A stretch of DNA of 64,000 nucleotides from Syncephalastrum monosporum B8922 (taxonomy: Eukaryota > Mucoromycota > Mucoromycetes > Mucorales > Syncephalastraceae). The stretch spans positions 62,001-126,000 of the forward strand of contig JNEN01000859.1 of NCBI GenBank assembly GCA_000697355.1. Direction: 5' to 3'. This document shows positions 54,754 through 64,000 of this stretch, in pieces (the stretch's first letter is position 1; the number at the start of each line of letters is the position of its first letter). The notes under the pieces were generated by a model, which had not been told where the DNA came from, did no database searches, and saw only the letters and a list, made by a program, of their open reading frames with translations. Both the position numbers and the translations under genes were made by a program.

Positions 54754-55984
54754 TCATGCTTTTTTCGAGGCATCGCGCCGGCGACCACTGCCCACCTGCA
54801 TAAGAATCACGAGTTTTATAATGAGCTAGCTGCACAGTAGCCAAGGTATGCAAGGGCGATCTTTTACCTGTATCACCTTGGAAAAGATGCGGTCCATCAA
54901 ACCCTTATCGAGCTGACCCCACTCCACCTTCCATTGTTCGCCATCCTGAAATGCTTCCATGTCCATCCAGCTGCCAAACACGGGCCGATGGTCAATGGGT
55001 ACCGCACGCCCCGATTTGGTAGTAATGGTTAGGATTTTGCGTGTTCGGAAGGTGGCGATCGTATGGATTTTTTCTGCGAGCGAGATGCCCGTCTCAGTCG
55101 GCTCCACGTCGATCCAGACACGGTGCTCTCGGTTGATCGATTGGACTGTAATTTGACGTGTTTTACCTATGCCTACGCGTCAGTCTTCTATATAAGAATC
55201 ATGCGTGGCGTACTAACGTTCGCTGCTGTTATTGGCAGGTCGTGGTTTCTTGCTGACAGGTTCCTCGGGTGGTGTGGATACCATGGATGGTGAGTCGGGC
55301 GACCAGGAAGGGGGGTTGCAGTAGTCATAATCATAATCGTTATAATCGTTATGATCGTTATAGTCGTTGTAATTGTGATAGTCAGGATCGTAGTTACTGT
55401 CGTCGGGGGTCGGCTCGAGTGGCAATGGATCGCCATAGTAACAGTAAGACGTTGGCTGTTGCGGGTCATAGCATTCGACGGCAGTAGCAAAAACTCCCGA
55501 GTGCCGTGGCGGAGGCATCGGTGGTTCTTGAGGCAAGGGTTTGGATGGGTGCTTAGAAGGAGGTGAATAATAATGCTTCTCGAGCATCGTTGCTGGCTCC
55601 TTGTAGCTATTATTGCTGCTGCAGGCCGATGCGAGCTTCCATGACTCTTTGGCCGAAACGCGCCATTCTTCCGCTGGCTGATTATTTTCAGTCGGACTCA
55701 TATAAGGTAACGCAGGCGACGACTATATTAAAAGGACCAATTTAGTTATTGCGTTTCCTTTCTTCTATTTCTACTTACCTGCTGGGGATTGTAATAGTAC
55801 TGGCTACTCCTCGGAGAGAAGGATGTCGACTCGCTCTGCAATGACCACCGAGGGTCATGTGGGAGATGACCTAGAGATTACCAGTCCGAGTCAATGAGGG
55901 CTGAACTTCAAAAAGAGCATAAAGTTGACGCGCACCTGGATAAAAGCCATACTCGGTTCGTGGAGGTGGAGGAGACTCGAGCAT
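54754..55984 (-). CDS. Unknown protein: disordered Asp/Tyr/Asn repeat plus compact C-terminal domain
   Basis: Not recognised. The model has five exons (55936-55984, 55779-55870, 55218-55722, 54868-55166, 54754-54795) and 328 residues, with phases that all close. The first 200 residues are Pro/Ser-rich and disordered, with proline clusters (PPPPR, PPMPPPRH). Residues near 145-168 are an Asp/Tyr/Asn/His repeat (YNDYND-like), encoded by a degenerate gat/tat/aat run at 55320-55385. The C-terminal part (about residues 215-315) looks like a folded domain: VWIDVEPTETGISLAEKI, TFRTRKILTITTKSGRAVP, then GSWMDMEAFQDGEQWKVEW and a basic end GRRRDASKKA. The strand-helix-strand pattern could be a ubiquitin-like or RA-type fold; this is a guess from pattern only. 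Confidence 0.8.
55320..55385 (-). repeat. Degenerate 9-nt tandem repeat encoding Asp-Tyr-Asn units
   Basis: On the minus strand, repeated units of the form Tyr-Asn-Asp (TAT/TAC, AAC/AAT, GAT/GAC) with point differences, inside exon 3 of the unknown gene. Confidence 0.75.
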
Positions 55985-58361
55985 ATCGCGGCAATGAATG
56001 ATCAGGAGAGAAAGAGAAGGGAACAACGAGGAAGAGAGAGAAAAGGAGCAGTGTATTAAAAAGCGTCTATATTTCCGGGAACAAACAATGCAAAGTTTGG
56101 GTGTATATGAAGTAGCGGGCTTCCATGGACACGAGAAGACGACAAAAGCGGAGGAAAACAAGTTGCTTAGATTGGCATTTCAAAACAATGGTAAGCAATC
56201 GATTGCCCAGTTTAGCCTGCATATTTCTGCGCACTTTTCTATTTCTGGCTGTGTGAACGGACCAATACCAATCGCGTCATGTGCGTCATCTTGTCATTAT
56301 GTACCCACATAATTACAGTATTAGTACACCAGAAATCTTCGCGTGTACGAAATATCAGTCGCATGCTGGTGGTCTTGACTATGTACTCTCATAATAATGC
56401 GTATTCATTGCTGCCATCCTACATATCAGGTATGAGGATGTACAGTACCTGTAATTGGCGAAGGATAGAATTATATAATACGTGTTACACCTAGTAAACA
56501 TAAACGCGAGTCGTACAGAGTCGCCACCAATATGGAGCTATCAAGTGAGTTTAACATTCTCGGTTCATAGGCGTGACTTGTGCACGCCTTGTTAAGCGCA
56601 ACAGGGGCTAAATGGAAGCGTTGTCAGATGCATATGTGCGAGATAGTATTACACAAACCATAACTTACTGGACTGGTTTTGGCCCAGTCGAGACCGGATT
56701 GACTTGCAAAGACGGTTTTATGTAATGTTTCCAGTTGTCATGCCCTATCATGACGAAATTAGCAAATTGCGGCTCCATGACAGATGTCTAAAATGTGGTT
56801 GGCTTCCTACACATGTTCACGGAAAGACGTATCTTCTACGATGCAGAGATCTATTTTTTGTGTATCACGTGAGCCACATGACCCAGCTCGCTTGGATGTC
56901 TACTTTGAATCCCACCAAGATAGGCTCACTCATAGAAAGATCAGAATGAAATAGGTATTTATCAAGGCTCTGTGCGTCTCTGCCATCAACAAGCGTTATT
57001 GTACCTGTGAGAATATGCCTGACAGGGATGAAGTTTAGATAGGGACTGCGCCATTTACTGCTGTTGCTGCTTCTAGTAATAGATGCAAACAGACGTAAGT
57101 CCAGCATTATATCCAGAATGGGCGGATATTGCAATGAGTACCACTTGCCGCGTTTCTCTACTGGAACTGAAAGAAACTGTTGATCTATGTGTCGTATTAT
57201 CTTATCATACAGTTATTATCAAGATGTGCTGTGCGAATAAGGTCTGGGTTGGATGTTCTATGTGGGATACAAAGCGTAACTCTCTTATTAAAGTGTGTTG
57301 TAGGTCAAGCTTTCTATCAAAATTCTCATCTGAGCGACCTGCCGGCCAAAACAAAGTGACAAATGTCTATCGACATCATCATCCATGCTCTTCATTGCAA
57401 GAGCATCTAGGTCTGCCCTTATTTTTACGTCTAGATTTATTCTCAAACCCCCTCGCCCTCTCTAAATTCGGTGGATAGAAGTACAGAGATGAGTGAAAAG
57501 CAACGCGCAAGTGGATGTCATCTTTTGGGCACATGACTATTTGTACGACAACGCATGTTTCCATTTTTGTGAGTGCGACGTGGAGGTAGATTCTGCGCTC
57601 GCCCCTTTGACTAATTACCTCCCTTTGTTATCTCGCCCATCACTCACTTTTTTACCTCGCTCCTCTGCCATTTACCTTCCCAATTTTGTCAGGTTTTTCC
57701 TCTGGATCCTATCTCAGCTCCTGCACAGGATGCCCGCGTTAGAGGCCTGTGCTTGTATCGTGCATGATAAAAATTACATTAAACCATATTGATCATGGAA
57801 AGATAAAGTAACGGCTAGTACGACCATGTTGTCCCTGGCGCTGGCCACAAGATAGGTGAAAGAAGTATGCGAGAAAAAAAAAGCCAATACCAAATTGCGT
57901 GGTCGACGACGATATGGCGCTCTTCTCGATTTGCGACATAAGTGCCTGGGAGTTGACAAGATTGTGTCAATTGTGTCAACTACACATAATAATAAGGTGG
58001 GTGTGTTTGTTACAAACGACGTGCAGTTTGATATGCATCGGCTGATTTTCTCTTTGCATCGGTCCTCGCTCAGGGCTGTCCTGATTTTCGTGTGAGACAA
58101 CAGGATGGATATATGCCTATAATGTTCAGACGCCAGTCAAAGCATTTCTTTCAGAGGAACAAGGAAACAGGGATTGCTAGAGTCTGTCTCTGGATACAAG
58201 ATAATGTAACTTTCTGGTTTCGTCGTCAGCAGGGAAACAATGAAATGGACCATGCGCTGTGTGTGAATTACGCGACCGTTGTACCTCATTTTTTTAAAAA
58301 CGAAATTTGGGTGATCCATTTTCAGTTTCCAATTTTTATTGTTCTTCTTGTCTTCCAGGCG
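55985..58361. other. 2.4-kb spacer between divergent genes, no gene seen
   Basis: Divergent spacer between the unknown minus-strand gene and the SUN gene. Short ORFs on both strands have no recognisable features. The segment 57400-57720 is pyrimidine-rich. No tRNA or repeat family was identified. Confidence 0.5.
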
Positions 58362-60126
58362 ATGGTCAATAGTCCTCATCGACGCAAATTGTACAGCCCA
58401 CGGCGTACAGAAAGCGGCTCGTCGTACCGTCTGAGAAGCCCCAGCAACAGGCAGACGCGTGACCGCTCCTTCGACTTGGACGACCTCAACGCAAGTGATC
58501 TTCATTCCACTACTTCGGTGCCGCTCGCTGATCCCTCTACTCTGCTTGAAGACGCTTTTGCAAGAAGTGACCGCATCCGACAGCAATCTTCTTGTAAGTG
58601 ACTCTCCTCTAGTTCTGACTCGAATGCTCAGCGTGACTCACGGACGACTTGAAGTACCCCCCTCACCTGTGCTTGGTCGCCGTTCGCCCTTGACTTCACT
58701 ACGGGATCTTCACTTGGACGAGAAGCAACGTGAATTCGACGACGATCTGGCAAGCGTGCAGTCCGATGAGAGCGACTTGTCCATATTCGAAGAGCTCGAC
58801 CGCGTTGCAGCACTTTCACCCAGTGACGAATACTTTGAACGCGCCCTGAAAAGCGACGCGGAAAAGCAACGGGAAGACCCATACCACCGCCAGGAAGGCA
58901 TCATGTGGCCCATGCTCGTGCCTTACGGCGAGCGACTGTATTATGCCACCGCCTACCTTGTTTTCCTTGTACTCTTCTCCATCAAGGAAGTCGCATATTC
59001 CATGGTGTTCCTAGTCGACATGCTGTTCTGCTTCATGGTGGCCAACCCGGTGCTCTTCTTCTTGCGCTCCATCGGCCTCTGCCCTGACAAGAAGTACGTC
59101 AATCCATTCCGAATGTCGCGCAAGCACAGCGGCCCGCTCTCGCCGCTCTCCCCTTTCCTGGTCCTGGCCTTCTGCGCCTACATCTGGATCATCTGGACCG
59201 TTAAGTCCACCGAGTGGTTCCAAGCTGTCAAGTCCAATATGCCGGCCGTGCCTGACTGGGGTGGCGCATTCAGCACGGCCACAGCTGCCCAGCCATCCTC
59301 AACTGTCACAGACGTGGCACTCGAGCGGCCCAGTGAACAGTATTCGGAAGACATCTGGTTGCGACGAAACGAGAAGGCGCTTGAGGACATGGTGTCTCGA
59401 ATCGTCAACAAGCACGTCATGGATACCTTTGACATGAAAAAAGATATGTTTGCAGAATGGATCGAGGCCGAGGTGACGAGACAACGTCAGATGGGCTGGG
59501 TTGCGCCCAAGGGAGGCAAAATGGATCTCGAGTCTTTGGTGCAAGCCGCCATCCAAAAGCTATCCCGCGACGTCTTGGCCCAGCCCGACTTTGCCCTGGC
59601 CACCCGCGGCTCGCGCGTCATTCCTTCCATGACATCCAAGACCTACGTTCCCGGCACAGACACCTGGATGCAGCGTCTCCTCCACAGTGCTTTCAGCCTA
59701 GGTCCGCCCTCTCTATCGCCCCTCGTTGCCCTGATGCCAGACACAAACGTGGGCAATTGCTGGCCCATGCAGGGCATGAACGGTTCGCTGGGCATTCTCC
59801 TGAGCGAAGCCGCTTACATTCATGGTATTACCATCGACCACGTGGGCAAGGAACTCTTGACGGACAGGAGTACAGCGCCCAAGGATATCGTAATATACGG
59901 TTTATCCGATTACGAGCATGGACTGTTCAGCGACACATACGAGAAAGTGTTTCTTGGCCAGGTCACGTACAACATCACGAGCGATATGAACATCCAGACA
60001 TTTCCTCTCCACTCGCACCGTGCTATGCGCTTCAAGGCTGTGGAAGTGCAGGTCAAGAGTAACTGGGGCAATCCGGAATATACTTGTCTCTATCGCGTAC
60101 GTGTCCACGGCGCTCAAACGGCCTAA
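58362..60126 (+). CDS. SUN-domain (Sad1/UNC-84) nuclear envelope protein
   Basis: Inner nuclear membrane half of the LINC bridge, tying chromatin and centromeres or spindle pole body to the cytoskeleton. The model has two exons (58362-58593, 58655-60126) and 567 residues. The acceptor at 58654 is chosen because nearer AGs leave a frame stop or a 19-nt intron. The N-terminal nucleoplasmic part is Ser/Arg-rich. Hydrophobic segments around residues 185-230 (YATAYLVFLVLFSIKEVAYSM and MLFCFMVANPVLFF) and about 255-275 (FLVLAFCAYIWIIWTV) span the membrane. A short coiled region follows. The C-terminal SUN domain (about 400-565) has GNCWPMQG, GSLGILLSEAAYIHGITIDHV, PKDIVIYGL and CLYRVRVHG. Confidence 0.93.
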
Positions 60127-60566
60127 GCGCACTCTTTCGGCCTCTTCTCCCGGCTTTATACCTTTTGTCTGTATCGCGTACCTATTCGCAACTGGCAAAC
60201 CCCTCTTCCACCTTATGCTTTGCGACTGTTCTTTTTTCCTATTCCAAAACCTCCATACCTTTGCGGTTGTCTGTAAATACATGAAATCTGTTTGCATGTC
60301 CTATGTAAAATACCCCATCTAGGCTCCCTCACAGACCACCTCTCGCGTTTGGCATCCTCATCTTCTCCTCCCCCCAGTATTCACCTTTGTGTCCCATTTT
60401 CCACCTTTTGCCGACAGGGGTTAGCTTATATAACTCATCTCTACTGTACATACATACATCCTGTATGTACTACACGCAAAGATTAAACTTTTCAACTATG
60501 TATAAAAATACATTTGAGAAAACCTTCTAGATTGAACGATCAGTATTTATATATAGGGGAGGGGTT
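60127..60566. other. Convergent 3' flanks of SUN and formin genes
   Basis: CT-rich after the SUN stop, then AT-rich with a TACATACATACATCC-like short repeat at 60448-60470. No ORF is supported. Confidence 0.55.
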
Positions 60567-63500
60567 CTAATTATCTACATTCTCGGTCTGTAAGCTGCGC
60601 AAGAGATCTTCTGCAGTGAGCTCCAGACTCGAGCGATCGGCCGGCGTATTATGCACACGGCGCTGCTGCTTACGCTGCCGCTGCTGTTCCGCGGCCCCTG
60701 AGCGCAGCTGACTCATCAAGTCGTCCATCATGCTTCGATTATTCTTGTCCACAGTCGCGATCTGCTCTTCCTGGCGTCGCGCACGCGCTTCCTCTGCCTG
60801 GCGTGCACGTTTCGCCTCACGTTCCTTTTTGAGGCGCTGCTTCTCCTCCGCCGCAGCCGCGTCCTTCCAGTGCTGAAGGAACTGGGAAAACACCGAAAAG
60901 AAGTCGTCTGGTCGCATCACCTTGGGATTTTCGCCGTAGAACACCATGACTTCCTTCCACTTGGCATCCATATTGACATACAGCGTCTCGAGCACCTCAA
61001 AACGGTGTGCCGCCGTAGTGCGGTGTTCGGTCATGACGCTCAGGAATTTGTCGTCCTCGTCCAGCTCCTTGCCCTGCCATTGCGTCTCGAGCTCGACTTC
61101 GAGCCGCTTAAGGTTTTGTCGCATCTCGGTGTATTGCTGTACCATGTCGCTCACGCTGGCCATGACTGGGGTAAAATCGCATTAGTCATGTTCCGGAGCT
61201 TCTCGTGATAATAATAAGAGAAAAAAGGGAGAAAAGGTCCACTTACTGCGTGCTGCATGGCCTGTATTACGCAGATCGTGCAAGAAGCGTTGGACGTGCG
61301 GGAAGTGCTGTCGGGTAATACTGACTAGCGTATGAAGCAGTGTCACGGTGGAAGCATGCGAAGCCTTGGTATCAGCGATCTTATTGATGCTCGTGACACG
61401 CATGCCAAATGCGCCGCCCTGAAGGCTCGTGCCGTTCATGTAGTTACCCAGCATCAGCATGATCTACAGATATAAGGTTACCACGCATACTGTTGTTCAC
61501 AAGTCCTTTACTTACAGCTAGGAGCTCTCGGAAACTTGTTGAGTTGCGTAGTGAGTCGGATACCTCAACCACAGTGGTCATGTTCTGCAGTGGTTTGATT
61601 TAGAGATAAGTTGAACTACTTTGAAAAATGTCAAATAGGACATACCTTCATCAATTGGTCATAGCGATCCCAGAATTGGACACGAAAGAGCATGAATTGT
61701 AGACGTTGTTCGTACCGATACATGCGCATCATCTATGCAATGGTGAGTTCTCTCCCCTAGACTGTGTCCGCGTCAGCCTACCTCAACTGTAAATTGCTCC
61801 GGGGTATCCAGTTTATCAAGATCCTCATCTGGACCCTTGATATACTTCTCCATCGCCACGAGATCATCGTCCTTGTTGGGGAGATAGGCAATCAAATTAC
61901 TCAATAGCGTCTCAGTGCATGTGATGTCGTCCACAGCCATGATCTGGTTGCGCACGTCGCGGAAACTGGGAAACTGTTTGAGGCGCGGCAAGACAGCAAT
62001 ATCTACAAGTAAGATTCGCATCAGTCACCTCGCCCTCATCCACCTCTTTCACACTCGTTTGATACTTACTGATATTTCTGGTCTTATCTTTGGATAGAAA
62101 CTTGACGGCATCCTTACGGTCATCAAGCTTCGCCTTCATTTTGCGCTCAAATAACGTGTTCTGCTTGGCAGGGTAGAGCTCCTCGATCTGATTAAAGACG
62201 CCTGTACGATACAACACGTCTTCAAATTCCTTTTCGTTCACGCCTTCAAGACCCCACACTGTGTTCTCAATGTGACGTAGATCGAGTTTCTGCCATTGCA
62301 GGTTCTTGAGTTTCACGGCAGGATAATGCTCGAGTTCTTTACGCTTAGGCGCAGATGGGATGGGTGGGATGGCCGTAGGTGGGGTACCGGGTGCAGGTGA
62401 CGGTGCCGTACCGGGTGGCGGGGGTGGCGGGGGTGGTGCGCCTCCTGTGATGGCATGTGGGTATGCTATTGGGTAACTACAAGTGGGACGTACCTGGTGG
62501 AGGTGGCGGCGGGGGCGGCGGGGGTGGAGGTGCTGCTCCGCCTGCCCGAATGGGTAAGTCTCGAGATTCATTCAGATTTCTTGCGAAGAACTTACCTGGT
62601 GGTGGGGGAGGAGGGGGCGGGGGAGGGGGCGGGATAGATGCTGCTCCACCTAGTCAAATGATAAGTTTGTTGGCTACTACTGCGCAGATCTCTATATTTA
62701 CCTGGTGGTGGAGGTGGAGGTGGAGGTGGAGGAACATCTGTGCCTAGTACCCAATAGAACGGTTAGTGTTTCTCTATCTTCACATTGTCTCGTGTCTTAC
62801 CAGGCGGCGGTGGAGGTGGAGGAGGAGGCGGTGGTGGAGGACCTGTATTAGACAGGATCGCTAAGAGCCAACGCGTCAGTTCAGGTATCACACTCGTTCA
62901 GTTTCACAAACTTACATGCCGATTTGGAGGATGGAGACTGAGAATGAACGGAGATAGAGGACGAGGAGGACGTATCTAAAAAGACAAGTTTTAAGGTTAA
63001 AACTGTTGCCAACCTGTCTTTGCCATCATCAGCTTATCCGCGTACCAGCTATAGAGCTTGGAGGGCTTGATACTTCAGACCGGTGCATCTTCTTGACCAA
63101 CCCAGGCATGGGGAATTTCATGCTCGACTCGTCAATCTCAGTGGGTTTCAAGTTGCTTGTCGTATCGTCGATCTCGCTTCCCTGGCGTGAACGCTGATGC
63201 TTTCTGCGCCCCATTTTCCAATCAGACCCAAGCTTCAATCCGGGAACTATGGGCTCATCAAAGCTATAGTCCTTATCACGAAGCTGTTCCTGCAGCATCA
63301 TGATTGTTTCTCGTGACGTCTTGAGCAAATCTCTCAGCGAGGCATTTTCTGACTCGAGATTCTGCGAACCTATAGATTGGCATTGAGTATATAGGCTTGT
63401 GCGCATTCGCAACCATGCTTACGTCGCCGCTCAACGGGTGCCTGCCCACGCTGTTTCAGCTGATGCTCGAGCTCTCGCTTTTCAGACGCCAGGCGAAAGC

Positions 63501-64000
63501 ACTCTTCTCGGCGGGCGGTGGCTTCCTCCTCAAGCTGCTGCATGCGATCGACGTTGCCGAATTTTTGGATCAGATTGCCTACCGACACGCCATATAGCGT
63601 ACTAAAGTCATCTGAGGACCCGCTACGGCGATCCATGACGACTTGATTGACGAGCATGCTGATCATCTGATGATAGTGGGCCCTGTCATAACAGAAACCA
63701 TCAACACCTGGGCCCCATAGGTTTCCTTTTTGGCTGTCCCACTTACTTTGCTTCAGGGTCTCCCTTGACTAGCAGCATACTGCGAAACGTCGATGACAAA
63801 TGTTCAGCAGCTTGCGGCGAATCCGAGAGCTGCTCCATCAGAATATCAAAGAGCTCAGCTGGTTGGGATACATCCGAATACATGGACAACTCGTCACCAA
63901 AGGCCTCTTCGAGATCATTCTCTGCTGCCAGCTTGTAGGCGTCGATTTGGATGTTCAGGAAATGGTAATCCAAAGCTTCCAGCTTGGGCAGTGTGCGCGT
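60567..64000 (-). CDS. Diaphanous-type formin (GBD/FH3, FH1, FH2, DAD), 5' end beyond window
   Basis: Actin nucleator and elongation factor activated by Rho GTPases. The N-terminus lies off the right edge. In protein order: GBD/FH3 armadillo-like part (63400-64000; EAFGDELSMY, MLVNQVVMDRR), a coiled coil (ARREECFRLASEKRELEHQLKQR and neighbours), a Ser-rich linker, an FH1 polyproline region built from mini-exons (62380-62842), then FH2 with KLKNLQWQKLDLRHIENTVWG (lasso), ELYPAKQNTLFERK, NISKYQTSV-like and LGNYMNGTSLQGGAFGM near 61400. The C-terminal exon has a charged helix and a textbook DAD, MMDDLMSQLRSGA followed by basic RQRKQQRR (about 60660-60735). DAD plus GBD/FH3 indicate autoinhibition. 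Rac is encoded 6 kb away, but that alone proves no pairing. Confidence 0.95.
62445..62842 (-). repeat. Cluster of polyproline mini-exons in formin FH1
   Basis: Four exons at 62801-62842 (42 nt), 62702-62743 (42), 62596-62649 (54) and 62494-62541 (48), separated by introns of 57, 52 and 54 nt and followed by a 49-nt intron to the next exon (ending at 62444). Each exon begins by completing a Gly codon and ends in a run of ten or more prolines plus one base, so every intron is phase 1 and every exon length is a multiple of three. Confidence 0.85.

Noticed and set aside
55188..55490. Thr/Ile-rich minus-strand ORF
   Set aside because: Alternate frame of the Asp/Tyr/Asn repeat exon.
62457..62979. 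Glycine-rich plus-strand ORFs
   Set aside because: They are the antisense of the formin polyproline exons.

Overview
The window is nuclear DNA of a fungus. Almost every gene is broken by short GT-AG introns of about 45 to 90 bases, and exons are GC-richer than the spacers. The gene content suggests an early-diverging lineage, most likely Mucoromycota: MIA40 is short and shows no membrane anchor, there is a CHTOP/FOP-like protein with no RRM, and Rac, a UBE3D-type ligase and a full GCN2 are all present. The lineage is inferred, not proven. I found no bacterial-type operons, CRISPR arrays, rRNA genes or convincing tRNA genes.

Layout. 1-1907: gene-poor, with a possible coding relic at the left edge. 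1908-12683: four genes in tandem on the plus strand: a microsomal cytochrome P450, a HAD-IIA phosphatase-like protein, the XPF/Rad16 repair nuclease, and a STRIP/Far11 subunit of STRIPAK. 13950-21727: five further plus-strand genes: ribosome-biogenesis factor Rlp7, a PAS-kinase-type Ser/Thr kinase, MIA40, a 103-residue protein with a candidate PP1-docking motif, and a coiled-coil protein. 21799-26862: YPP1/TTC7 and ARF1 on the minus strand. 28017-38167: GCN2, a CHTOP/FOP-like protein, a UBE3D-like ligase and an F-box protein on the plus strand. 38393-39934: pyruvate dehydrogenase E1 alpha, minus strand.

39935-48332 is a sparse, AT-rich stretch. It holds one clear gene, a zinc-free MDR reductase, and a possible decayed gene near 41.5-42.3 kb. 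48333-64000 holds an RGS protein (DR/DEP/RGS) and phosphoglycerate kinase (both minus), Rac GTPase (plus), an unknown Asp/Tyr/Asn-repeat protein (minus), a SUN-domain protein (plus) and a diaphanous-type formin that runs off the right edge (minus).

Most genes are housekeeping or signalling: translation control (GCN2), ribosome assembly (Rlp7), DNA repair (XPF), mitochondrial import (MIA40), carbon flow (PGK, PDH E1 alpha), and trafficking, polarity and actin (ARF1, YPP1, Rac, formin, STRIPAK). They do not form a pathway cluster. The most interesting signals are a run of phase-1 polyproline mini-exons in the formin FH1 region, three probable introns that are multiples of three and free of stops (one with GC-AG ends), the small RVxF protein, and the unknown protein with a conserved-looking C-terminal domain. 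Protein lengths come from spliced models I built by hand; where I give one, the exon sum is divisible by three.
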